Source of the DNA: DASVHS01 sp035468985
Lineage (GTDB): Bacteria > Acidobacteriota > Thermoanaerobaculia > Gp7-AA8
NCBI GenBank assembly: GCA_035468985.1
Contig: DATISF010000045.1
Coordinates: forward strand, 10,035 to 74,034
Direction of reading: 5' to 3'
Length of the DNA: 64,000 nt
Numbering within the stretch: the stretch's first letter is position 1; every line of letters starts with the position of its first letter. Below are positions 22,974-30,595 of this stretch, in pieces. The position numbers and the translations under genes are program-made. Below the pieces are notes generated by a model. That model was not told the origin of the DNA. It did no database searches and was given only the letters and a program-made list of their open reading frames with translations.

Positions 22974-24158
22974 ATGCGGAAGACGTCTCTGGCAGTTCTG
23001 TTTCTCACCGTCTTCATCGACCTGATCGGGTTCGGGATGGTGATCCCGTTCCTGTCGTTCTACGCGCGCGAATACGGCGCCAGCGGCGTCGTCGTCGGGG
23101 CCGTGGTCGGGATCTACTCGATCATGCAGTTCTTCTTCGCGCCGGTATGGGGACGGCTTTCCGACCGCATCGGACGGCGTCCGGTGATTCTGATCAGCCT
23201 GACGGCGAGCTGCATCGGTTACCTGCTGTTCGGTTTCGCACGGCAACTCTGGGTGCTCTTCGCGTCGCGGATCATCGCCGGCGCGGGAGGTGCGAACATC
23301 GGCACGGCGCAGGCGTACATCAGCGACGTCACCGCACCGGAGGAACGGGCGCGCGGCATGGGACTCATCGGCGCCGCGTTCGGCATGGGCTTCATTCTCG
23401 GCCCGCCGCTCAGCGGCTTTCTGTCGGCGATCGGAACGCATCACGGGATGCACGGCAACCTGCTGCCCGGCCTGGTGGCGACCGGGTTGTCCTTCAGCGC
23501 GCTCTGCGTCGCATTCTTCGTGCTCGCCGAATCGAAGCCGCCGACGATCGTGCCTCGCAGCGGCGTGCCGCCTCAGTTCGATCCTCGCATCTGGCGTGAG
23601 ATGACGCATCAAACGCTGCTCTTCGCCTTGATGAGCGCGCTTTTCCTCACGCTGCTCGCCGTCTCTGGAATGGAGACGAGCGTTACGCTGCATGCCCGCG
23701 ACCGCTTCAACTTCCGCCAGATCGATCTGGCCTATTTCTTTCTGTTCATGGGTGTCATCGTGGCCGCGATCCAGGGAGGACTGATCGGAAGGCTCGCGAA
23801 GCGGATCGGGGAGAAGGGGCTGATTCTCGTCGGGGCGATGTCATTCACGATCGGGTTCGCTTTGGTGCCGTCGATCTGGCGCGTGCCGCTGCTGTACGGT
23901 GTGGCATTCTTCATTGCCATCGGTCAGGGACTCACGTATCCGTCGCTGACGTCGCTGGTCTCGAAGGCCGCACCGGAGAACGAGAGGGGAAGCATGCTGG
24001 GCCTGGCCACGGCGGTCGGATCGCTGGCGCGTTTTGTCGGCCCGGTGTTCTCCGGATTTCTCTACGATGTGGCCGGAGTGCGCGGTGCGTTCTACGGAGC
24101 CGCGGTCTTGACGCTGATTTCCTTCATCATCACCACTTCCATTGCGGGGAGAAGCTGA
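22974..24158 (+). CDS. MFS transporter, tetracycline-efflux-like
   Basis: A 394-residue inner-membrane transporter with twelve predicted helices. The motif-A loop between helices 2 and 3 is clear, G-R-L-S-D-R-I-G-R-R-P-V, and the fifth helix carries the antiporter motif G-F-I-L-G-P-P-L-S-G, placing it among drug:proton antiporters of the TetA type. The substrate is unknown. Its stop codon overlaps the start of the deformylase gene by one base. Confidence 0.9.
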   Translation: MRKTSLAVLFLTVFIDLIGFGMVIPFLSFYAREYGASGVVVGAVVGIYSIMQFFFAPVWGRLSDRIGRRPVILISLTASCIGYLLFGFARQLWVLFASRIIAGAGGANIGTAQAYISDVTAPEERARGMGLIGAAFGMGFILGPPLSGFLSAIGTHHGMHGNLLPGLVATGLSFSALCVAFFVLAESKPPTIVPRSGVPPQFDPRIWREMTHQTLLFALMSALFLTLLAVSGMETSVTLHARDRFNFRQIDLAYFFLFMGVIVAAIQGGLIGRLAKRIGEKGLILVGAMSFTIGFALVPSIWRVPLLYGVAFFIAIGQGLTYPSLTSLVSKAAPENERGSMLGLATAVGSLARFVGPVFSGFLYDVAGVRGAFYGAAVLTLISFIITTSIAGRS

Positions 24159-24673
24159 TGTCGATTCTCAAAGTGGCCAGACTGGGACACCCGGTGCTCA
24201 GGCAGAAGACATCGGATGTCGAGATCAAGGACATCAAGGCCGGCAGATTTCGCGCGCTCGTCGACGACATGATCGAGACGATGCATGCATACGAGGGCGT
24301 CGGCCTGGCCGGACCGCAGGTTCACATTCCGCTGCGGATTTTCGTGTTCGAAGTGCAGGAGCGCGTGGCCAAACGCCGGGGCGTGCAGTCGGTTGGCGTC
24401 GGAGTGTTTTTCAACGCCACGTACGAGCCGATTGGCGACGACCGGGCCACCGACTGGGAAGGCTGCCTGTCCGTCCCGTTCCTCGGCGGGGAAACGCCCC
24501 GTTACCAGCGCGTGCGGGTGCGCGCGATCGATCACGAGGGGGAGAAGGCCGACTTCGAGGTCGATGACTTCACAGCGAGGATCTTCCAGCACGAGATCGA
24601 CCACACCGACGGTCACGTCTACCTCGACCGCATGCCGGATCTGACGACCCTCGGCTACACGATCATTCTGTAG
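24158..24673 (+). CDS. def: Peptide deformylase
   Basis: A 171-residue metalloenzyme that removes the formyl group from nascent proteins. All three motifs are intact: G-V-G-L-A-G-P-Q (47-54), E-G-C103-L-S-V and Q-H145-E146-I-D-H149; C103, H145 and H149 bind the metal and E146 is catalytic. The usual neighbour fmt (formyltransferase) is absent; the gene follows an efflux transporter instead, so this may be a secondary deformylase copy. ATG at 24158 overlaps the MFS stop codon. Confidence 0.95.
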   Translation: MSILKVARLGHPVLRQKTSDVEIKDIKAGRFRALVDDMIETMHAYEGVGLAGPQVHIPLRIFVFEVQERVAKRRGVQSVGVGVFFNATYEPIGDDRATDWEGCLSVPFLGGETPRYQRVRVRAIDHEGEKADFEVDDFTARIFQHEIDHTDGHVYLDRMPDLTTLGYTIIL

Positions 24674-24684
24674 CAGGAATGACT

Positions 24685-24739
24685 GAGAGACAGCGAGGCG
24701 GATGAATCGCCACGCGCGACCATCCGCCTGCCGTCTCTC
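24685..24739 (+). terminator. Hairpin, probable terminator of the MFS-def operon
   Basis: GAGAGAC (24685-24691) pairs with GTCTCTC (24733-24739) and AGGCGGATG (24696-24704) with CATCCGCCT (24721-24729). It starts 12 bases after the def stop codon. The 3' side continues as a TC run rather than a pure T tract, so efficient intrinsic termination is uncertain. Confidence 0.65.
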
Positions 24740-24886
24740 TCTCTCATACAACGCCGCCGGTTCCGCTAGGAGGGGCTTCGTGTATGACGAGATTCAATAT
24801 AGGCAGGAGTTGTGATCGCCCCGTCCGGTGCGGCGTCAAACGATCGTGAAAGGGACGAAGACGCGAGGCCGGGTCCCCGCCGCATC

Positions 24887-25351
24887 CTAAATATCCATCA
24901 GGAACTGATCCGGATCGCTGGCCACGGCCGTGTCGTACTCCGCCTGCAGATCCGTCTTGTGTTTCCACTCGATCTCGGCCAGCTCCATGAACAGATGTCC
25001 GAGCTCGGTATCGGGCACGCGCTCGGCCATGAAACGGTAGTAGCTCTCTGACTCGCGCTCTCGCTCCAGCGCGTGCTTGAGCGCGTGGGCCATGTCGAGA
25101 TTCAGGAGATCGTTCGGAAGCTCGATCGTCACCGGCTCGGGATCAGGCGGCTTCTGGCCGACTTCTTCCTTGTATTTGCGCTCCATCTTGGCGCGATGGA
25201 CGAGCTCCGCGTCGGAGAGCTGCAGCAACCGCTTGCGGACCTCGGGAGTCGCGGCGCGTTCGGCGAGCTTCTGGTAGTAGACGCGCGTCTCGATCTCCGA
25301 TTGGATCGCCTTGCGAAGAACCTCTTCGACCGTCGTCTCGAGCGGTTTCAT
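24887..25351 (-). CDS. Rubrerythrin-like ferritin-fold diiron protein
   Basis: A 154-residue four-helix-bundle protein without a C-terminal rubredoxin domain. Metal-binding positions: E19 in A-I-Q-S-E-I-E, the E49-x2-H52 pair (A-E-L-V-H), a glutamate in E-R-E-S-E-S-Y-Y and a second acidic-histidine group in E-I-E-W-K-H. Rubrerythrins reduce peroxide or handle iron. It lies 21 bp after nuoI in the same direction, so it is probably the last gene of the nuoB-CD-I transcript and under the same Rex control. Confidence 0.82.
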   Translation of the reverse strand: MKPLETTVEEVLRKAIQSEIETRVYYQKLAERAATPEVRKRLLQLSDAELVHRAKMERKYKEEVGQKPPDPEPVTIELPNDLLNLDMAHALKHALERERESESYYRFMAERVPDTELGHLFMELAEIEWKHKTDLQAEYDTAVASDPDQFLMDI

Positions 25352-25372
25352 CGGATCTGCGTAGTGTACGAC

Positions 25373-26020
25373 TCACGCGCCGCGATAGACGTCAGGATTC
25401 GGAATCTGGGTCTCCCCCTCGAACGGCGTCTCACGGATCGGCTGGCCGACCCCGGTGCCGCCGGCCGTCCCGCCCTTCTTGACGCTGCCGTAGTAAGGAC
25501 GCCAGCCCATCGGCCCGACGGGGAAGTTCGGCGGAACGACAAGATCGCGGAGGCCGACCACGGCGCGGGCGCGCGTATCGATCGCCATCTCGTAATCCCG
25601 TGTCATGTAAATCGCATCCTCGGGACAGGCGTCGACGCAGTAGCCGCAGAAGATGCAGCGAAGGAGGTCGATTTCGTACCGGACCGGGAACTTCTCGCGC
25701 GTCCGCTCGTCTTCCCCCGCCTCGATGGTGATGCATTCGGCAGGGCAGGCGGTCGAGCACATGTAGCACGCCACGCAGCGAGTCGTGCCGTCCTCACGCG
25801 AGGTGAGGATGTGCCGTCCGCGGAAGCGCTCCGAGTACACGCGCTTGATCTCCGGATACGAGATCGTCGGCAGCCCCTTCATGTTGAAGAGGTTCTTCAG
25901 CAGGTGCCGGATCGTGACCACCATCCCCGAGAGGATCTGCGGGATGTACGTTCGTTGCGCGGCGGTGAGCGGCTCCGCCTCGACTTTGACGACACCCGGC
26001 GATACGCGAACGATGCTCAT
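25373..26020 (-). CDS. nuoI: NADH-quinone oxidoreductase subunit I
   Basis: A 215-residue TYKY-type subunit of the complex I hydrophilic arm. It holds two [4Fe-4S] motifs, C-V-A-C-Y-M-C-S-T-A-C-P and C-I-F-C-G-Y-C-V-D-A-C-P, which carry electrons towards NuoB (clusters N6a/N6b). N- and C-terminal parts are longer than in many bacteria. It starts immediately after the nuoCD stop codon. In most genomes nuoI sits between nuoH and nuoJ; here it is with nuoB and nuoCD. Confidence 0.96.
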   Translation of the reverse strand: MSIVRVSPGVVKVEAEPLTAAQRTYIPQILSGMVVTIRHLLKNLFNMKGLPTISYPEIKRVYSERFRGRHILTSREDGTTRCVACYMCSTACPAECITIEAGEDERTREKFPVRYEIDLLRCIFCGYCVDACPEDAIYMTRDYEMAIDTRARAVVGLRDLVVPPNFPVGPMGWRPYYGSVKKGGTAGGTGVGQPIRETPFEGETQIPNPDVYRGA

Positions 26021-27799
26021 CTAGTGATCCAGCTCTCCGGCAATGATGTTCAGCGAACCGAGGACGGCGATCGCGTCCGGAATCGTCTGGCCGGTGATCA
26101 TGTGGCCGTAGGCCTCGAAGATCGGGAAACAGGGCGGCCGGCAGCGGACGCGGTACGGATTCTTCGTTCCGTCCGACACGATGTAGAAACCCAGCTCTCC
26201 GTTGCCGCCTTCGACCTGGAAATACGTCTCGCCGACCGGCGGCTGGATGCCGTGCATGATCAGCTTGAAGTGATAGATCAGCGACTCCATCTCGTTGTAG
26301 ACCTTCTCTTTCGGAGGAAGGGCCACGTACGGATTGTCGACGATGACCGGACCATCGGGCAGACCGCGCTGGATGGCCTGCTGCAGGATGCGCAGGGATT
26401 GCCGCATCTCTTCCATGCGCACGAGGTAGCGTGCGTAGGTGTCGCCCGCATCGGCGATCGGGACGTCGAAGTCGTATGTCTCGTAGCCGAGATATGGATT
26501 GGCCTTGCGGACGTCGTAAGGGATTCCCGTGGCTCGCAGACAGGGGCCCGTGAAGCCGAACTGGAGCGCATCGGCCTGTGAGATCGGTCCGACGCCTTCG
26601 GCGCGCTCGCGGAAGATGCGATTCGTGCGCACGAGCTTGTCGACGTCGTCGAGGAACTTTGGGATCGAGTCGATCCACCGCTGCGAATTCTGCAGAAAGT
26701 CGGGGGGAACGTCGACGGCCAGCCCTCCGATCCGCGTGTAGCTCGGAAGCAGACGGGCGCCGCAGCATGCTTCGATCAGGCCGTACATCTCCTCGCGGGG
26801 CTGGAACAGGTACCAGAAATTGGTCAGCGCGCCGAGGTCGACGAGGTTGGCGCCGATGCAGACGAGGTGATCGCCGATCCGCATCATCTCCGAAAGCATC
26901 AGCCGCACGTGCTGCGCGCGCGCAGGAGCCTCGATGCCGAGGAGTTTCTCCACCGCCATGCAGTAGCCGACGTTGTTGATGATCGCGGAGCAGTAATTGA
27001 GCCGGTCGGTGTAGGGGATGGCCTGCTGGTAGGTGTGCGTCTCGCACATCTTCTCGAAGCAGCGGTGCAGGTAACCGATCTCCTGGTCGACGCCGATGAT
27101 CCTCTCGCCGTCGAGCGTGACCGCGGCGCGCAGCGTCCCGTGCATGGCCGGATGCGACGGTCCGATGTTGAGCGTCACCCGCTCGAAGTCGGTGTCGACG
27201 TTCTCGAAGCGCGGATCGATTTTCGGCTTCAGCGTGGCCACGCCTTTCTCGGTGAGGAGCCAGCGCTGCGCGGGATCGTAGTCTTTCCGCAGCGCGTGAC
27301 CCTGGAACATCTCGTGGGTCAGGATGCGGCGAAGGTTCGGGTGTCCCTCGAACTTCACGCCGTACATGTCGAAGACTTCGCGCTCGAACCAGTCGAACGC
27401 TCGGAACACGCCGACCGAGGTCGGCACGCTCTCGCCGTCTTCGACCGCGACCTTCAGGCGAATGCGCTCGTTGTTCTGCAGCGAGTAGAGCTGGTACACG
27501 ACGTCGAAGCGCTTGTCACGTCGCGGATAGTCGACGCCCCAGAGATCGAGAGGAAGAACGAACTTCAGATCGGCATGATCGCGAAGCGCCTGCAGGACCT
27601 CACCGATGCTCTCGCGCGCGACGAGGAACGTGGGCATGTCCTGCCCGCGCTCCTGCGACATCGCCGGAAGATTGAGCCGCACCGCGATCTCCATCCCGCG
27701 CCCGTCCATGCGCTGCACGTCGGCGGGAAGGTACGGATCGCGCTTCGTCGGCGCCGGACCGGTGTAGGGGATGGCGGAGAATCGTGTGAGAGTGCTCAT
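26021..27799 (-). CDS. nuoCD: NADH-quinone oxidoreductase, fused subunits C and D
   Basis: A 592-residue fusion. Residues about 1-190 are NuoC (30-kDa type: E-V-F-D-M-Y-G-V-K-F-E-G-H-P-N-L-R-R-I-L), and the remainder is NuoD (49-kDa type: L-N-I-G-P-S-H-P-A-M-H-G, then the C-terminal segment ending G-S-L-N-I-I-A-G-E-L-D). Together with NuoB it forms the quinone-reduction site. C-D fusions occur in E. coli and several other lineages. The start overlaps the nuoB stop (ATGA). Confidence 0.96.
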   Translation of the reverse strand: MSTLTRFSAIPYTGPAPTKRDPYLPADVQRMDGRGMEIAVRLNLPAMSQERGQDMPTFLVARESIGEVLQALRDHADLKFVLPLDLWGVDYPRRDKRFDVVYQLYSLQNNERIRLKVAVEDGESVPTSVGVFRAFDWFEREVFDMYGVKFEGHPNLRRILTHEMFQGHALRKDYDPAQRWLLTEKGVATLKPKIDPRFENVDTDFERVTLNIGPSHPAMHGTLRAAVTLDGERIIGVDQEIGYLHRCFEKMCETHTYQQAIPYTDRLNYCSAIINNVGYCMAVEKLLGIEAPARAQHVRLMLSEMMRIGDHLVCIGANLVDLGALTNFWYLFQPREEMYGLIEACCGARLLPSYTRIGGLAVDVPPDFLQNSQRWIDSIPKFLDDVDKLVRTNRIFRERAEGVGPISQADALQFGFTGPCLRATGIPYDVRKANPYLGYETYDFDVPIADAGDTYARYLVRMEEMRQSLRILQQAIQRGLPDGPVIVDNPYVALPPKEKVYNEMESLIYHFKLIMHGIQPPVGETYFQVEGGNGELGFYIVSDGTKNPYRVRCRPPCFPIFEAYGHMITGQTIPDAIAVLGSLNIIAGELDH

Positions 27800-28386
27800 A
27801 CTCCTCGCTTGATCTCTCCCCGCTCGATCTTCTCCTTCAGTTTCAGAATCCCGTAGATCAGTCCGTCCGGCGTCGGCGGACATCCGGGCACCCAGATATC
27901 GACGGGAATGATCTCGTCGATGCCCTGCACGACGTGATACGCGCGGTAGAAGCCGCCGGACGTCGCGCAAGCGCCCATGGCCACGACATACTTCGGCTCG
28001 GGCATCTGGTCGTAGATCTTCTTCAGGACCGGCGCGATCTTGTCGACGATGGTTCCGGCGACGATGAGCAGGTCCGCCTGCCGCGGCGAAAAGCGCACGA
28101 CCTCGGCGCCGAAACGGGCCACGTCGTAGTGCGACGAGACCATGGACATGAACTCGATCGCGCAGCATGCCGTTCCGAACGGCAGCGGCCACAGCGAGTT
28201 GCCGCGCGCCCAGTTCACCACCGCGTCGAGTTTGGTCGTCAGGTACGTGCTCGTTCCGAGGTCTTCGACCTCGCGTTCGGACTCACCGGGAAGCGTGATG
28301 AGACCCTTCTCCGCCTGCTCGCCGGGAACGGTGCCGCGCTTGCGCGGGATGATCGAATCAGGGCTGTCAATCTTTTGTGTGGGCAT
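27796..28386 (-). CDS. nuoB: NADH-quinone oxidoreductase subunit B
   Basis: A 196-residue PSST-type subunit carrying the terminal cluster N2. Its cysteines are in F-G-T-A-C-C-A-I-E, G-A-C-A-T-S-G-G and V-P-G-C-P-P-T-P-D, the full N2 ligand set including the tandem cysteines. The N-terminal extension of about 45 residues has no metal site. ATG 28386 is preferred to an in-frame GTG one codon upstream. It is the first gene of the nuoB-CD-I-rubrerythrin unit, with a Rex-like operator 48 bp upstream. Confidence 0.96.
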   Translation of the reverse strand: MPTQKIDSPDSIIPRKRGTVPGEQAEKGLITLPGESEREVEDLGTSTYLTTKLDAVVNWARGNSLWPLPFGTACCAIEFMSMVSSHYDVARFGAEVVRFSPRQADLLIVAGTIVDKIAPVLKKIYDQMPEPKYVVAMGACATSGGFYRAYHVVQGIDEIIPVDIWVPGCPPTPDGLIYGILKLKEKIERGEIKRGV

Positions 28387-28433
28387 CACTTACGTCGTGC
28401 GGCGCGGACGCGCGGGAGCCGCATTCTATGGAC

Positions 28434-28451
28434 TTGAGAAACATTTCACAA
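28434..28451. promoter_or_regulatory. Predicted Rex operator upstream of nuoB
   Basis: TTGAGAA-ACAT-TTCACAA matches the known Rex consensus TTGTGAA-N4-TTCACAA at every position but one. It lies 48 bp before nuoB and 76 bp before the divergent S9 peptidase gene. The cognate repressor gene is in the window at 46381-47058. Confidence 0.78.
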
Positions 28452-28526
28452 GGCGTGAAACAGCCCTGCGACCGTCACGTAGTTCATGCAAGCGCCGCGC
28501 TAGAATGCGCCGCCTCAGGAGGTCTG

Positions 28527-30518
28527 ATGAAGACAGCGAATCGATGGGTCGCGGTGTCTCTTTTCCTGGTTACTGCTCTGTTTGCCGGCGCACAACTGCG
28601 CGCCGATCTTCCCCCGCTGATTTCCCGCGAAGTCCTGTTCGGCAACCCCGAGCGCGCCAACCCGCAGATCTCCCCCGACGGAAAGCGCCTCGCCTGGCTC
28701 GCCCCTGACAAGAAGAACGTGCTCCAGGTGTGGGTGAAAACGATCGGCAGGGATGACGATCGTGTGGTCACGGCCGACAAGAAGCGCGGCATCCGCAACT
28801 ACGGCTGGGGGCCCGACAACAAGACACTGCTCTATCTCCAGGACAACGACGGCGATGAGAACTTCCACGTCTACGGCGTCGACCTCGACGCCGGCACCGT
28901 GCGCGACTACACCGCATTCCAGGGGGTGCGCGCCGAAATCGCCTCGGTCGAGCGCGCCGTTTCCGATCAGATCCTCGTGACGATGAACGCGCGCAACCGG
29001 CAGCTGTTCGACGCGTACCGGCTCACGCTTTCAACGGGCGCGCTGGTGCTCGAAGCGACGAACCCGGGCAGCGCCCTCGGATACGTCACGGACAAGAATT
29101 TGAACGTGATCGCCGCGCAGCAGTCGACGCCGGACGGCGGAACCGAGATTCTCGTGCGCGAGAATGCGCAGTCGCCGTGGCGCTCGCTGATCAAGGTCGG
29201 TCCCGAAGAGACGCTCGATCTCGTCGACGTGACCGACGACGGCAAGTCGCTGATCCTCGAGTCATCGATCGGAACCGACACGGCTCGCGTCGTGGCGCGC
29301 AACATCGCCACCGGAGCCGAGAAGGTCATCGCCTCATCCGACGAAGTCGATGCCGGCATCGTGCAGATCAATCCAGGCACGCGGGCGATCGAAGCGGTCT
29401 CGTTCGAGCCGGGCCGGCGGTCGTGGAAGGTTCTCGATCCGTCGGTCAAGGCGGATTTCGAGGGAATCGCGAAGCTGAACGACGGCGACTTCGCCATCGT
29501 CAATCGCGACTACCAGGACAAGAATTGGCTCGTTGCATTTACCTCGGATCGCGGACCGACACGCTGGTACGCGTGGGATCGCGATGCCAAGAAGGGGACG
29601 CTCCTCTTCTCCGCCCAACCGAAGCTCGACAACCTGCAGCTCTCGCAGATGTTGCCGGTGACGATCAAAACTCGCGACGGCATGACCATGCACGCGTATC
29701 TCACGCTGCCGGCCGGTCTGCCGCCGAAGAATCTCCCGCTCGTGCTCTTCGTCCACGGCGGACCGTGGTCGCGCGACACGTGGGGTTATCGGTCCTATCC
29801 GCAGTGGCTCGCCAACCGCGGCTACGCGGTGCTGCAGCCGAACTACCGCGGATCGACCGGATACGGCAAGAAGTTCCTGCACGCCGGCGACAAGCAGTGG
29901 GGCCTGCGGATGCACGACGATCTCATCGACGCCGCGAACTGGGCAGTCAAGCAGGGCTACGCTGATTCGAAGCGGATCGCCATCATGGGCGGGTCTTACG
30001 GAGGCTACGCAACGCTGGCTGGCCTCACGTTCACGCCCGATTACTTCGCCTGCGGCGTGGACATCGTCGGACCTTCGAATCTCAAGACGCTTCTCGGATC
30101 GATTCCCCCGTACTGGAAGGCCATCCGCACCGTGTTCGACGTGCGCATGGGCAACCCCGATAACCCGGCAGATGCGGAGCTCGTGCGGAATGCCTCACCG
30201 CTGTTCAAGGCCAACCAGATCCGCAAGCCGTTGCTCATCGGCCAGGGAGCCAACGATCCGCGCGTGAACAAGGCGGAGTCGGAACAGATCGTCGACGCCA
30301 TTCAGAAGAACGGCGGATCGGTGATCTACGTCGTCTATAGCGATGAGGGTCACGGCTTCGCGCGGCCCGAGAACTCGATCGACTTCAACGCCCGCGCCGA
30401 GAACTTCCTCTCCGGCTGCCTCGGCGGCCGCGCCGAACCGATCGCCACCGGCGACCGCTATCCCGGATCGACGGCGACGGTGAAGGTGATCGACAAGGGG
30501 AAAGAAGTCGGGAAATAA
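28527..30518 (+). CDS. S9 family serine peptidase (prolyl oligopeptidase type), copy 1
   Basis: A 663-residue exported peptidase with a signal peptide (about 1-24). The N-terminal half (to about 400) is a beta-propeller of the WD/TolB type, starting with P-Q-I-S-P-D-G-K-R-L-A-W; the C-terminal half is an alpha/beta hydrolase with nucleophile serine in G-G-S-Y-G-G-Y, acid in G-A-N-D-P-R-V and histidine in D-E-G-H-G-F. Ribosome site AGGAGG 4 bases before ATG 28527. It is followed 77 bp later by a close paralogue in the same direction. It is probably a periplasmic dipeptidyl- or oligopeptidase feeding on protein fragments. Confidence 0.92.
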   Translation: MKTANRWVAVSLFLVTALFAGAQLRADLPPLISREVLFGNPERANPQISPDGKRLAWLAPDKKNVLQVWVKTIGRDDDRVVTADKKRGIRNYGWGPDNKTLLYLQDNDGDENFHVYGVDLDAGTVRDYTAFQGVRAEIASVERAVSDQILVTMNARNRQLFDAYRLTLSTGALVLEATNPGSALGYVTDKNLNVIAAQQSTPDGGTEILVRENAQSPWRSLIKVGPEETLDLVDVTDDGKSLILESSIGTDTARVVARNIATGAEKVIASSDEVDAGIVQINPGTRAIEAVSFEPGRRSWKVLDPSVKADFEGIAKLNDGDFAIVNRDYQDKNWLVAFTSDRGPTRWYAWDRDAKKGTLLFSAQPKLDNLQLSQMLPVTIKTRDGMTMHAYLTLPAGLPPKNLPLVLFVHGGPWSRDTWGYRSYPQWLANRGYAVLQPNYRGSTGYGKKFLHAGDKQWGLRMHDDLIDAANWAVKQGYADSKRIAIMGGSYGGYATLAGLTFTPDYFACGVDIVGPSNLKTLLGSIPPYWKAIRTVFDVRMGNPDNPADAELVRNASPLFKANQIRKPLLIGQGANDPRVNKAESEQIVDAIQKNGGSVIYVVYSDEGHGFARPENSIDFNARAENFLSGCLGGRAEPIATGDRYPGSTATVKVIDKGKEVGK

Positions 30519-30540
30519 GGTTTACAGAAACGCCTCCGCG

Positions 30541-30570
30541 AGCCCGCCGGTCCGGTGTGATCGGCGGGCT
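30541..30570. repeat. Hairpin between the S9 paralogues
   Basis: AGCCCGCCG (30541-30549) and CGGCGGGCT (30562-30570) pair perfectly around a 12-base loop. The following AGAAT sequence is not T-rich. It may be an attenuator or mRNA-stabilising stem between the two peptidase genes. Confidence 0.7.
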
Positions 30571-30595
30571 AGAATCCACCGCCGCAGGAGGCTCG

